Assembly: GCF_019320115.1 (NCBI RefSeq)
Contig: NC_089591.1
Coordinates: 24,282,502-24,346,501 of the forward strand
Length of the DNA: 64,000 nucleotides
Reading direction: 5' to 3'
Source: Miscanthus floridulus
Taxonomy: Eukaryota; Streptophyta; Magnoliopsida; Poales; Poaceae
Shown: in pieces, positions 1 to 10,712 of the stretch
Layout of the letters: every line of letters begins with the position of its first letter
How positions within the stretch are numbered: position 1 is the stretch's first letter
Program-made: the position numbers and the translations under genes
Notes under the pieces: model-generated
The model's database searches: none
Seen by the model: the letters and a program-made list of their open reading frames with translations, nothing else
Told to the model about the DNA's origin: nothing

Positions 1-2494
1 TGGTTTTAGAGTTTCACTGCCGTGTGGCGCCGCGCGTCACCGGTGTCCTGACCACTTAGGCCATGTTGGGCTACCACGCGCCAACATAGGCCCCAGCGTC
101 CACCCGTGATTTCTCCAAGCGTTCCATTTCCATTTCCTGCTCCTCCCTTCGCCCGCAGCAGCCGCAACAGACCATCGCCGTCGCCATTGGCTCCTGCCGA
201 GCTCGCAGTGAGCTCACCACTACACCATAGCCAGCACCAGTCCCTAACATAGCTCTGCTAGTACCTTCGTGGACCTCTATGACATTCTCGCTGAGCTAGC
301 CAAGCCATAGGTGAGCCGCCTTGCCGCGTGCGACATCGCCGGTGTTCCACCGCCGTGGTCCGTCACCATGGCCACCCCACATCCGACCACTAGTGTACCT
401 TGCTTGTGTGTGCATTAGCTCTACCAGTAGCATGTAGTAGCTCATCATAGCAGTGGGTCAAGCTATCATGGCTAGCACCGGTGTCTTGCCGCCAAGCCGC
501 TCCTGCCATGCCGCCATCAACGCGGTCGTCGTCGTTGGCTCCAGCAATAGGCCGAGCTAGGTAGCTTAATAGGTTTGGGGGACTTGGAGATCACGGTCGT
601 GTTGGTGTCATCATCGGAGAAGCCACCGCCGCCGAGCTAGCACCGATCTCAGCGCCATCCCGTGCCAGTGCTCTGTTTCGCCGTCGCTGACAAGCGGGCC
701 TCGGTTGTCAGTGACTCAGGGTTAGAAAGATAGTTCAAATATTTTAGATTTGAATGCTATTTTGTAAAATTTATATCTCTAGTTTTGTAGATCCAAATTG
801 CATGGTTCCAATTTTATTAGGATCTTGGTGAAGTGTAGTATTTAGGAAAAATATAATATTAGCACTTGTAGTAGAGTTTCTGGAAGAATTAAATTGAAAC
901 TTGAAATGTGCTTTTAAATGAATGCAAACTTGTTTAATTCATATGTTGAGTTCCTTTGCTCCAAAAATTATGAAATTTGGATGGTCAGCTCTTCTAGATG
1001 AGTAGAAGCTCTGATAAAAATTTCAGAGTCAGTGTACGAATAGTTTTTTAGTTATAGATTTTCCTTTTATAATTAGGTGATCCTTGTGTGAATTTTAATA
1101 AATTATCTATGAATCCAATGCTCATGAAATTTATTGGAGGTTGTCCTAGTACCTTAATGATGCTAAGAAAAATATAAGATCTGTTGCTTGACACTTTTCT
1201 TTAGGGTTTCCTATTTATGTTATTTTAAGCCTTTATGCCTTGTTATTTTTGTGTAGGATGTTATACTTGTTTAAATGATGTGAAAATTTTACAGTAGCCA
1301 ACTTGGAGCATGTAGTACCTACTGTAATTTTTGTAGATTCAATGGTGCAGTTTTCATATATGTTTATTATTCCTCTTAAATAATTAAATAAATTAAGAAA
1401 GGCATTAAAAGAAATGAATTGGTGGTGAACACTTTACATTCTGGTGTTCTTTTGATATGTGTGATGAGTTAGTAAAGTTGGTTTTGTCCATTTATATGTT
1501 TGCCATATAAATTAATAATTATTTTCTTGCATTATATTTTTCTGGACAGTTCTGGGAACTTTGCAAAGTTCACCATGATAGTTTGGTTTACTGGGAAAGT
1601 GGTGAATACAAAAGTTGTAGATAACTTATGTATCTAGCTCCTGTTAAAATGTGGTGAAATTTGGCCTAGTAGTTTAGGAGTTACAGTCATTCAAAGTTGA
1701 ATCACAGTTTTGCTTGCTCTCTATCTTGTTTGGACCTGATTATGTCGTTCTATAAATTCGACCTAGTAAAGGTTGAAATCATGTCTTGAGGTCTGAAAAT
1801 TAATTGTAGGCAATTTCATAAGCTTTCCAAATTGTCTTGTTGCCTATCATTTAGATTTGTAGATCTCCAGTTATGACCAGTTTACTGTACCACTGTATAG
1901 TCCCTGTTTTGCTAAAATATGAATGTTTGTGTGTATGCTTTGTTACAATGTTCTTGTTGATTGTTTAGGTGCTAGCCTAACTTGAGAACATGCTTAGGTG
2001 CAGGTGCTAGGTCCTTAACTAAAGATGAGCAATTGTACATTAGGTTGTATAAACTTGGTATTTTAAAGTGATTTGAATGGAGCTTAAGTTATAATATGCG
2101 GACTGCAGTAAGCATGTGCATTCCCCGAGCATCCCTAACTTCGTTCATGTGCATCCATGATATTTATCTTGCACATACATGCAATAGGTGTGCCGGAGGG
2201 AGTGATGCTTCTGGAGTTCGAGGGAGCGAGCTAGGAGGAGGAGCCCGAGGTTAGGCAACCAACGAAGCAGCCAGCCGAGGAGGAGTTGCCTAAGTGACCT
2301 GACCACCGCCCATCCTCTTTCCTGAAAGACAAGCCCTAGAGCATTCTAAGTCTCCCATGTTTTTACAAATATCTTACGTATCTTTTATTGTTGATGATGC
2401 ATTAAGTATAGGAATTGGTTGGAACCAATTATTGCATTATATATCTATCCTTGTCCAGATATCGCACTTGAATCCTATTTAAGTTCAAGAACGG
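1..2494 (+). mobile_element. Tekay-like LTR, left part (interrupted by element A)
   Basis: This is the interior of a long LTR whose start lies outside the window. A GC-rich block (about 1-720) with many GCC and CCACC runs is followed by an AT-rich block. The same succession appears on the minus strand in the 3' LTR of Tekay-M (22980 down to 20950) and in LTR E (62160-64000). The LTR resumes after element A at 10713 and ends at 12051. The GC-rich part has short open stretches but no conserved domain, and I do not call genes in it. Confidence 0.75.
2490..2494. repeat. Target site duplication of element A, left copy
   Basis: AACGG lies directly before the LTR start of element A. The matching site after the element, 10708-10712, reads AATGG. 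The single difference is a C-to-T change. Five bases is the usual duplication length for Ty3/gypsy elements. Confidence 0.7.
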
Positions 2495-2967
2495 TGTGGG
2501 GGTATGACCCCGGATACCCATGGCAGACCATATGGGTTGTGCTCCCAGGGGAGGCCTAGCCCACAAGACGAAGCCTTGTGAGGCATGGCTCTGCTTGGTG
2601 CCTCTTGTAAGACATCTAGAGGATATCTGAAGATACTGCGAGATCTGTTTGGATATGTATGATCCCTAGATTCTTGTAATCAGTTATTACTTTTCGGTTA
2701 TCTCCTAGATCTAACCGACTTGTAACCCTGCTCTCCAGACAATATAAGGCGGGTAGGGACCCCCTCCAAACTCATGCAATATTATACAGTAGCTAATACA
2801 AACCAACAGACCACAAGAGTAGGGTATTACGTCATACTAACTGGCCTAAACCTGTCTAACTCGTCTGTCTCTGTTGCCTTCTTGTTCTTGATCTCACTGC
2901 TCCTCAGCCGATCAATCTACCTTTGTGGGATACCCCTTAGAGGACTGCCGACGATATTCTGTCGACA
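2495..2967 (+). repeat. 5' LTR of element A
   Basis: Begins TGTGGGGGTATGACC and ends CTGTCGACA. It aligns along its whole length with 10236-10707. It contains a TATA-type sequence (AATATAAGG, from 2741), the likely promoter of the element. Confidence 0.88.
2741..2749 (+). promoter_or_regulatory. TATA box in the 5' LTR of element A
   Basis: AATATAAGG, followed by GCGGGTAGGGACC. The same place in the 3' LTR reads TATATAAGG (10484-10492), and in the truncated LTR at 6276-6652 it reads TATATAAGG near 6444. Its conservation among three LTR copies supports a promoter role. Confidence 0.6.
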
Positions 2968-2968
2968 G

Positions 2969-2987
2969 TTGGCGCGCTAGGTAGGGG
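2969..2987 (+). other. Primer binding site of element A
   Basis: TTGGCGCGCTAGGTAGGGG begins two bases after the 5' LTR end. It has the TGGCGC opening seen in Tat-type elements. Element B has a related sequence (TTGGCGCCGTTCGTGGGGA) in the same place. I cannot name the primer tRNA with confidence. Confidence 0.6.
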
Positions 2988-3001
2988 TGTGCGCTTGATC
3001 C

Positions 3002-3358
3002 ATGGTGAGCCAGATGGACCTCAAATCAACAACACGTTCTCATCGTCAATCTCGTGGAGATCCATGTCGGTCCACGACTGATGATTCATTGCTAGCTACA
3101 CCAGCCCCCGCGATAGTAGATCCGATCTCAAAACCACCTCCGAGGTCATCTTCACCAATAACTCACCACCCGCCAGGTGCTCACCATCAACGCCGACCAA
3201 ATAACACCATACGTCGTCGACCAGACTTTCTACCTAAAGCTAAGTCACGTTTTAATATTCTTCTAAATATTCTCCAATCTTTGTTAATCACCATAATGTT
3301 TCTCCGAACTATTTTCTCCATATTTGCTCTCCAAATGATTTTCCAAACCCCCAAATAG
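3002..3358 (+). pseudogene. Possible gag N-terminal remnant, element A
   Basis: An open stretch of 118 codons starts 14 bases after the primer binding site, where gag should begin. The product is rich in Ser, Pro, Arg and His, and resembles the low-complexity start of Tat-type Gag proteins in composition only. I see no matrix or capsid motif and no zinc knuckle. Position is the only real argument. The following sequence (3360-3940) has no domain I recognise. Confidence 0.3.
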
Positions 3359-3944
3359 TCATGTTGATGCTCGGACGCCTCTAGAGATGGCCCTGTCTCT
3401 GGCTCCTCCCTACACATGCTACAGGCTCCGCTGCTCTGCGTTATGGGTGGTCGGCAGCGGCTCCTTGGTCGAGCCTGTTCCTCCTACACGTGCACGGGCT
3501 CCGCGCTCGATGTTATGGACTATGAGCTAGCTAGGGCTAGAGACAAAGCTACACTAATAACTGGTCGGGTAGTTTATATTAAATATAAATATATTTTCAC
3601 GTCAACTGATCGTCAAGCTATATACGCTATTTTTTCTCCAGAGTTCATATATTTTTACATCATGTACTACCCATTCTACATGTTTGTTTTGCAGGATCAT
3701 CGTCCAGGTGATTGGATCACCTGGTGCTCGGACTTCTCCACCGATCAACTGGTTAGACCACTTGGTTCATGGACTCCATCGGTGACCAATTGATTGGACT
3801 GTTTATAGGTCGCTTCTACTCAATGCTCACTTCACTGCTGACCAGTTGACCAGACTATTCACTACTCGTGCTTCATCGCTAGCTATGCCGATTACTCCTT
3901 AGCGCTCGAATTCTTCATGCTCTAGACTAAGTGGGCACACTTCA

Positions 3945-5945
3945 CCACATGAACATCGCTAGCTACGCCGAGGACTCCTTGGTGCTCGAACATCGCCACC
4001 TATGCCGGGGACTCCTCGATGCTCGGTCATTGCCAATGACACCGGGGACTCCTCGCTCCTCAGTGCTCGAACATCGCCAGCGATGTCGGGGACTCCTCGC
4101 TCCTCGGTGCTCGGTCATCGCCAGTGATGCCGGGGACTCCTTGCTTCTTGGTGCTCGGTCATCGCCAGCGACACCGAGGACTCCTCGCTCCTCGATGCTC
4201 AGGTCATCGCCAGTGACACCGGGGACTCCTCGCTCCTCGGTGCTCAGGACATCGCCACCTACGCTGGGGACTCCTTGCTCCTCGGTGCTCGGTCATCACC
4301 GCCTACACCGGGGACTCCTTGCTCCTCGGTGCTCGGTCATCGCTAGTGATGCCGGGGACTCCTTGCAGCTTGGTGCTCGGTCATCGTCGCCTACTGCTAG
4401 GGACTCCTCGCTCCTCGGTGCTCAGGTCATCGCCTAGCGACGTCAGGGACTCCTCACTCCTCGGTGCTCGGTCATCGCCAGTGACGCCTGGGGACTCTCG
4501 CTCTTTGGTGCTCAGACATCGCCAGCCTATGCACCGGGGACTCCTCGGTGCTCGGTCATCGCTAGCAACACTAGGGACTCCTCGCTCCTCAGTGTTGGGT
4601 CATCGGCAGCGATGCTAGGGACTCCTTGCTCCTCGGTGCTCGGTCATCTCCAGCAACACCAGGGACTCCTCACTCCTTGGTGCTCAGACATCGCCAGTGA
4701 TGCCGGGTTCTCCTCGCTCCTCGGTGCTCAGGACATCGCCAGCGATGCTAGGGACTCCTCGCTCCTCGGTGCTCGGTCATCGCCAGTAACATCGAGGACT
4801 CCTCGCTCCTCGGTGCTCAGTCATCGCCAGCGACGCCAAGAACTCCTTGCTCCTTGGTGCTCAGTCATCGCTAGTGACACCAGGGAACTCCTTACTCCTC
4901 AGTGCTCAGTCATCGCCAGCAATGCTGGGGACTCCTCACTCCTCGATGTTTGGTCATCGCTAGTGACCTCGAGAACTCCTCGCTCCTCGGTGCTCAGTCA
5001 TCGCCAGTGACACCGAGGACTCCTTGCTTCTCAGTGCTCGGTCATCGCCAGCGACACTAGGGACTCCAAACTCATTGGTGCTCGATCATCGCCAACAACA
5101 CCGGGGACTCATCGCTCTTTGATGCTCAGACATTGCCACCTATGCCAGGGACTCCTCGGTGCTCAGTCATCGCTAGCGACGCCAGGGGACTCCTCGCTCC
5201 TCAGTGCTCGGTCATCGCTAGCGATGCTAGGGACTCCTCACTCCTCAGTGCTCGGTCATCGCCAGTGATGTCATGGACTCCTTGCTCCTCGGTGCTCGGT
5301 CATCACCAACGACGCCAGGGACTCCTCACTCCTTGATGCTCGGTCATCACCAGCGATGCCGGGGACTCCTCGCTCCTCGATGCTCGGTCATCGCCAGCTA
5401 CACCGGGGACTCCTCGCTCCTTGATGCTCGGTTATCGCTAGTGATGCTGGGGACTCCATGCTCCTTGGTGCTCGGTGATCGCTAGTGATGCCAGAGACTC
5501 CTCACTCCTCGTTGCTTGATCATCGCCAGCAGTGCCAGGGACTCCTCGTTCCTCGGTGCTCGGTCATCGCCAGCGATGCTGGGGACTCCTCGCTCCTCGG
5601 TGCTCGGTCATCGCCAGCGATGCCAGGGACTCCTCACTCCTTAGTGCTCGGTCATCACCAACAACACCAGGGACTCCCTGCTCCTCGGTGCTCAGACATC
5701 ACCAGCGACATCGGGGACTCCTCGCTCCTCGGTCATTGCCAGCGACGCCGAGGACTCCTCAGTGCTTGGTGCTCAGTCATCGCCAGCGACGTTGGGGACT
5801 CCTCGCTCCTCAGTGCTCGATCATCACCAGCGATGCCGGGGACTCCTCGCTCCTCAATGCTCGGTCATTGCCAGCTACACCGGGAACTCCCTAGGTGGTC
5901 GGACATTGCCAGCTATGCCGGGGACTCTTCGGTGCTCGGATCTTG
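3945..5945 (+). repeat. 44-bp minisatellite, roughly 40-45 copies
   Basis: About 2 kb of diverged tandem copies of a unit near 44 bp. The unit contains GGGGACTCCTCG, CTCCTCGGTGCTCGG and TCATCGCCAGCGATGCC. Some units are shorter (about 33 bp, lacking CGCTCCTC). Copies differ by scattered substitutions. Because 44 is not a multiple of 3, a reading frame passes through three peptide versions before repeating every 44 residues. The unit has few stops in any forward frame, so several open stretches of 60-178 codons arise. I regard these as by-products of the repeat. The array lies in the internal region, next to GGGGACTAAG-type polypurine sequences. Confidence 0.92.
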
Positions 5946-6117
5946 CTATGTCTCATCGATGTGCTATCAAGCTGCTCTATGCTATTCGGATCAGGGTGCT
6001 AATCTTAGGCAACATGTCTAGGGGTCTTGATACGTGCATGTCAGACAACGTCAGCAAGCTTTTAGACTTCTTTTTCTTTGACCCTGCTACAAGATTCATT
6101 CTTCATCTTCCTATAGG

Positions 6118-6275
6118 CTCAGGGACTAAGTCGGCACACTTCACCTTGCGGTGAATGTGCGCTTTTCTCATCTTGAGGCTATGCCCAGGGACTGGCTGTC
6201 TACTCGGCTGGTCTTCTACTTTCTAACCCTAGCACCATGCGACTACATCACCTACTATCAAGCTCGGGGACTAGC
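6118..6275 (+). repeat. Polypurine-tract module before the truncated LTR
   Basis: Contains CAGGGACTAAG with GGGCACACTTCACC-like sequence, then CAGGGACTGGCTG, and ends with CTCGGGGACTAGC directly before an LTR start at 6276. The same module occurs twice at 9629-9916. It is the primer site for plus-strand synthesis of the element whose LTR follows. Confidence 0.65.
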
Positions 6276-6652
6276 TGTGGGGGTATGCCCCCCGGTATCC
6301 TCAAGACAAGACATGGGCCACACCATCAGGGGTGGCCTAGCCCACAAGATCAAGGCGTGCACGACGCTACTCATCGTGCATCGCAAGACATTGTATAGTA
6401 CCAAATAGGATACTTTACTTGTAACCCTATCCCTCCAGACTATATAAGGAGAGGTAGGGGTCCCCTAGCGGACAAGCTACTTAGTCGTCCAGATCAATAC
6501 AATACACCAAAGACACAGGATGTAGGGTATTACGTCGATCAGACGGCCCGAACTTGTCTAAATCGCTATCTCTGTGCCTTGTGTCACCATTCGGTTCTTG
6601 ATTACGTGCACCCCCATCGACAAATCTACCTTCGTGGGATACCCCTCGGAGA
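6276..6652 (+). repeat. Truncated LTR of a subfamily related to element A
   Basis: Begins TGTGGGGGTATGCCCC and follows the A LTR throughout: AGCCCACAAGA, TATATAAGG, GTAGGGTATTACGTC and the closing GGGATACCCCTCGGAG. It diverges strongly in between and lacks the last 50 or so bases (no TCTGTCGACA end). It marks the 3' end of one element fused to the antisense-gene portion of another. Confidence 0.75.
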
Positions 6653-6658
6653 CTTTCT

Positions 6659-9224
6659 TCAGTTGCTCAAACACAGTGGCCAGCTGCTTGGATTTTTTTC
6701 TGCAACTGCTTGGATGTAGCCTGCCAACTTTTTAGACAGGACTCCCCTTTGATATTCTAGGTCCCATGAGTTGGACTCTACCAAGTCTCGCTCGTGCTGG
6801 GCTCTCTGGATGTTCTTCTCTAAGAGGTTCATTGCCTCCCTAAGTTTCTTGTTCTCCTCAGCGAGGGGCTCCATCCTCTTTATTAGTTGGTGCCGATGCT
6901 CAGCAGTCCAGGTTATCCCCTATGGATGAACAGTGCTAATGATGAACTTCGATCTCCAAATTACATGTACCAGCATTTCAGTTGCAGTACTCACCTCGAT
7001 TTGCTTCATTACTCTGGCAATAGCAGTTTTCAATCTCTTCATCTCCCTGGTGGTGTTTTCCTCCTCGATAACCACCACCTCATCGCCATGTTTATAGATA
7101 ATCCGGACATACTATAGTTGAGGTTCGGCATGTTCGATCTCCTCCACCTCATCCTCCTCCGCCATGGCTTGGGGCACCATCGGGGGGCTCTAAGGACAGA
7201 CAGCGGTTCTGACCATCCCTGGCAATGCTTCCGGTGGTAGCATTTGCTCCCCAGCCATCATCGGATTTGCTTCCTTGGGCTCTGGCGCATCGCCGGCAAC
7301 TATAGCTTTCGCTCCCCAAGGCCCAACATTTCTCGTCGTCGCCTGAGGCGTCATTGCTGAGGCGTCTATTGTTTACGCTATTGGTTCGCCGCTGCCAAGA
7401 CCACCGACAAAGGCGGTCGACCTTTCCTTCGACTACCGGGGCCTTGAGGACTCCAGGATGGAAGCATTTGGTGTTGCCCCTACCGTGGGTTCAGGCCTCG
7501 ATGTTGCACTACGTCAGATCAACTCGTTAGTAGCCAAGGAATTTAAGAAACCATAGTGGTACTCAAAGACAAGACGCTTATGGTTTGGTCTATCGGTTCA
7601 ATTTCTTGAACCGGCAGTGCCTGCCCAAACCCCTAGGCACAGTTGTTCTTTCAACTCTAGTGTTCTAGGAAGACAGTTCCTGCTCCTCCATAGCAGACCT
7701 CTTTTCTGTTTGATGCTCTAGGATTCTCTCCACATGCCACTTCGGGTTCACCTCCCTTTGTTGCTCGAGGACTCTGGTCATTTGCACTACTAGGGCTTTC
7801 ATTGTCTGCTGTGTAGGGATCACCCTCGCTCACTGCTCGGGGATTTCTTTGTCTCCCCTAGATTGATCTTCCATGCCAGTGCTAAGCGGGGGCCCCTTTG
7901 TGCTCGGCAGGACCAGCTGGTGAAAATTCATCAGTCATTGGACCAGTTGAACACCATGGTCGTCCATGGTGGAGTGGTCTAATCATCGCCAAGCGAGATG
8001 CCGCCTGGTTTGAGGGAAGCTGCACCCAGTCGTCTTTCTTTTCTTCTGAGCTAGTTCGTCTTCCACTACCCTCTTCCCTTGGATTTTCTCCGACACTGGG
8101 ATGGACTCTCTAACGAGATGCTTACCACCTCTTCTGCAGGCTATGTCCATGGCCGAGCGTCTACCCCTTTTCAGCCATTCACTCCTTGGCATGCCCGAGA
8201 AGTATATCGCCCTCTCCTATGAATGGATCTTCGCATAGGTGAATTAGTTCAGATGGTCGGAAACAATGAAAGATAAAAAGCAGTACAAATGTAAACCTAA
8301 GATGTTTACCTAAGGTGGCAGATTCCTACAGTTAAAGGGTTTTGAATACCCTGACATCTTCAATGAGGCAAATAGAGCGAATAGCTCTGTAGCCCACTCC
8401 TCCACAACATCTCTCGATAGCATCTTAGGCCTCTCCCGGGTACCATCGGTTTCTCCCTTGAATTCAAAGGAGCGGTGGGCTCTCTCCTTATAGGGTTGAA
8501 CGTGGCGAGCTATGAAGCTCAGTGCTACCAATCCGCCATTGGTCTTCACACCTTGAATTATGCTAAGGAGCTCTTTTACTTGTTCCATATCAGTGCTTCT
8601 TGGCATCTCCGACCAACTCCTCTAGTTTTCCAGAATGTGATCGGTATTGCAACGGATGGCCGGATGGGTCTGCTTCATGTAAAACCACCAGGTGTTCTAG
8701 TTTTTTAGTGATGTGTTGAGTAGCACAGTAAGGTACTCCCCCACCATCCCATCGTGCAGCTGAAGGTACACTCCACCGACCACCTTGGAACCACCGCCGC
8801 CTCTCTTCTTCAACCAGAACAGGTAGCGAAAGAGGTTGAAGTGGGGGAGGATTCCAAGGTATGTTTCACAAAAATGCATGAAGATAGAGATGTGTAAAAT
8901 GGTATTTGGGTGGAGATTGCACAAACTGACCACTTAAAGCTCCATCAAATCCCTAAGGAATGGGTGAACAGGAAATCCCAACCCACGCCAGAAGTAATCT
9001 TCAAATACCACCACTTCATCGGTATGAGGTGTTGGAAAGGGCTCATCGAGCGCCGGTCGCCATCCGGCGGTGGCATGGTCAGGAAGAACATCGGCTTCCA
9101 CCAATCTATTCAGCTCTACTTCCCCCATGCGCGATGGCACCCACTCTTTGTCTCGCCAGGCTTTAGTTCCTGCTTTCTTCGGGCTCGTCTTCTTCGATTT
9201 GGTGTTTCCCTTCTTCGGCACCAT
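6659..9224 (-). pseudogene. Antisense gene of element A ('putative gypsy type transposon' family), degenerate
   Basis: Read on the minus strand, the start at 9224 gives a basic Lys-rich leader, then WRPALDEPFPTPHTDEVV and a segment ending in HPFLRDL. After a frameshift near 8934 come CETYLGILPHFNLFRYLF and LHDGMVGEYL (8933-8697). A further part at 8606-8310 follows, and a coiled-coil-like end (EENKKLREAMNLLEKNIQRA) lies at 6874-6659. The order and motifs match the plant family known as putative gypsy type transposon (Pfam PF04195, from memory), found antisense in Tat-type elements. Its function is unknown. Stops and frameshifts break it in many places. Sense transcription from the LTR would run against it. 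Confidence 0.75.
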
Positions 9225-9628
9225 CCCTCAGATTCGATTAGGGTTTGGTGGTGGAGGCTACTGAGGATGCAAATCTAGGAATGCAAGAGCTTTGGAGGAA
9301 GACTAAGTGGCAAAGGTGGGAGCATGGGGTGCGGCGGCTTTGTTATAAATGCACTTTCCCCAACCTTTTTGCATTCGAGGGTTTTTGGGAAACCGTTCTC
9401 ATGATTTGTGTTTCTTCGAATCCTCCACAATAGAAAGGTGAGTAGTAAACGTGGGCTTTTGTGCAACCACAACCCACATCACCCATTTATCATGACCGTT
9501 AGTTGCTACTCACCAAATAATCACCGACTTCTCCGCCATTTATTGAGGCTCAGTAACTGACACTGTACAACCATTACTCCAAGTTTTTTCTCCATAGTTT
9601 GATTTCTTTGTTATCTCTGCTTGTAACT
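9225..9628 (-). promoter_or_regulatory. Leader and possible promoter of the antisense gene in element A
   Basis: On the minus strand a TATA-like ATTTATAA (9350-9343) lies about 120 bases upstream of the antisense start at 9224, inside an otherwise GC-rich leader. This is the usual placing for a plant promoter with a short leader. No transcript evidence is available. The rest of the stretch holds nothing else I can identify. Confidence 0.35.
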
Positions 9629-9916
9629 CAGGGACTGGCTGCCTGCTCGGCTGATTTTCTACTTTCTGACCCTGGCACCACATGACTACATCATCTACTG
9701 TTAGGCTTAGGGACTAAGTGGGCACACTTCACCTTGCGGTGAATGTGCTCTATCTCTTTTTGGGGTCACACCCAGGGACTGGCTACCTACTCAGCTAGTT
9801 TTCTACTTTCTGACCCTAGCACCACATGACTACGTCATCTACTATCAGGCTCGGGGACTAAGTGGGCACACTTCACCTCACGGTGAATGTGTTTGCTTTG
9901 TTCTGGAAGACTCCAT
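9629..9916 (+). repeat. Two tandem copies of a 144-bp polypurine-tract module
   Basis: Copies start at CAGGGACTGG, positions 9629 and 9773. Each ends in a GGGACTAAGTGGGCACACTTCACC segment. A third partial copy (AAGTGGGCACACTTCA) lies near 9966. The element therefore carries the polypurine sequence several times before its 3' LTR, whose own tract is ACTCTAGGACTAGC (10222-10235). Confidence 0.75.
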
Positions 9917-10235
9917 GCCGCTTGAAGCTAAAGAAGAATATCTCCTTCACTTGTGGTCGGACTCTAAGTGGGCACACTTCATTCACTGTGAGGAAATTTT
10001 TGATTCTAAACTTGAGCTCCTTACACCCTTATGGCAAGATGTGTTTGGGTTTTGGTGCTTAGTTATGGTTGCACTACTCAGCGTCAGTACATGCTATTCG
10101 ACAACTGCTTACGATTGCTTGGCAACTCATCATGGTGGTCGGACCATGAGTGCATAATGCTTGGCTTCGTTTGCACCTGCTCGAACAAGCTCAAGACGGC
10201 GTTGCACAACAGGTACAAGGCACTCTAGGACTAGC

Positions 10236-10707
10236 TGTGGGGGGTATGACCCCGGATACCCATGGCAGACCACATGGGCTATGCCCCTTGGGGCGGCCCA
10301 GCCCACAAGATGAAGCCTTGCATGGCACAGCTCTGCTCGGCGCCTCTCGCAAGACATCTGGAGGATATCCTGAAGATACTGCGAGATCTATTAGGATATG
10401 TATGATCCCTAGATTCTTGTAATCAGTTATTACTTTCTAGTTATCTCCTAGATCTAATTGACTTGTAACGCTGCTCCCTGAACTATATAAGGCGGGTAGG
10501 GACCCTCTCCAAACTCACATAATATCATACGGTAGCTAGTACAAACCAACAACCATAGGAATAGGGTATTACGTCATACTGATGGCCTAAACCTGTCTAA
10601 CTCGTATGTCTCTATTGCCTTCTTGTTCTTGATCTCACACTCCTCTGCCGATCAATCTACCTTCGTGGGATACCCCTCGGAGGACTATCGATGATATTCT
10701 GTCGACA
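10236..10707 (+). repeat. 3' LTR of element A
   Basis: Begins TGTGGGGGGTATGACC and ends CTGTCGACA, matching 2495-2967 with scattered substitutions. The TATA box TATATAAGG lies at 10484. The right target site AATGG (10708-10712) follows. Confidence 0.88.
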
Positions 10708-10712
10708 AATGG

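Larger units (their letters stand above)
2495..10707 (+). mobile_element. Element A: Ty3/gypsy, Tat-type, no pol genes
   Basis: An 8.2-kb element bounded by two LTRs of 473 and 472 bp with TG...CA ends, inserted in a Tekay-like LTR. Inside are a primer binding site, a possible gag remnant, a 2-kb array of a 44-bp repeat, a truncated second LTR of a related subfamily (6276-6652), a degenerate antisense gene (9224 down to 6659), and repeats that include polypurine tracts before the 3' LTR. I see no protease, RT, RNase H or integrase motif on either strand, so it is non-autonomous. The internal LTR suggests that it is a composite of two related elements joined by nesting or recombination. Confidence 0.8.

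Noticed and set aside
1..720. A GC-rich segment that looks like a monocot coding exon.
   Set aside because: The same kind of block occurs in each Tekay-like LTR (22030-22980 complement, 57010-57620, 62160-63150) and is full of stops, so it is LTR sequence.
3945..5945. A CRISPR-like array of regular repeats.
   Set aside because: Units are contiguous and diverged, with no unique spacers and no cas genes, in plant retrotransposon DNA.
3931..6154. Several overlapping open stretches of 60-178 codons that look like a repeat protein.
   Set aside because: They follow the 44-bp tandem repeat in all three forward frames, without a conserved frame. The repeat explains them.
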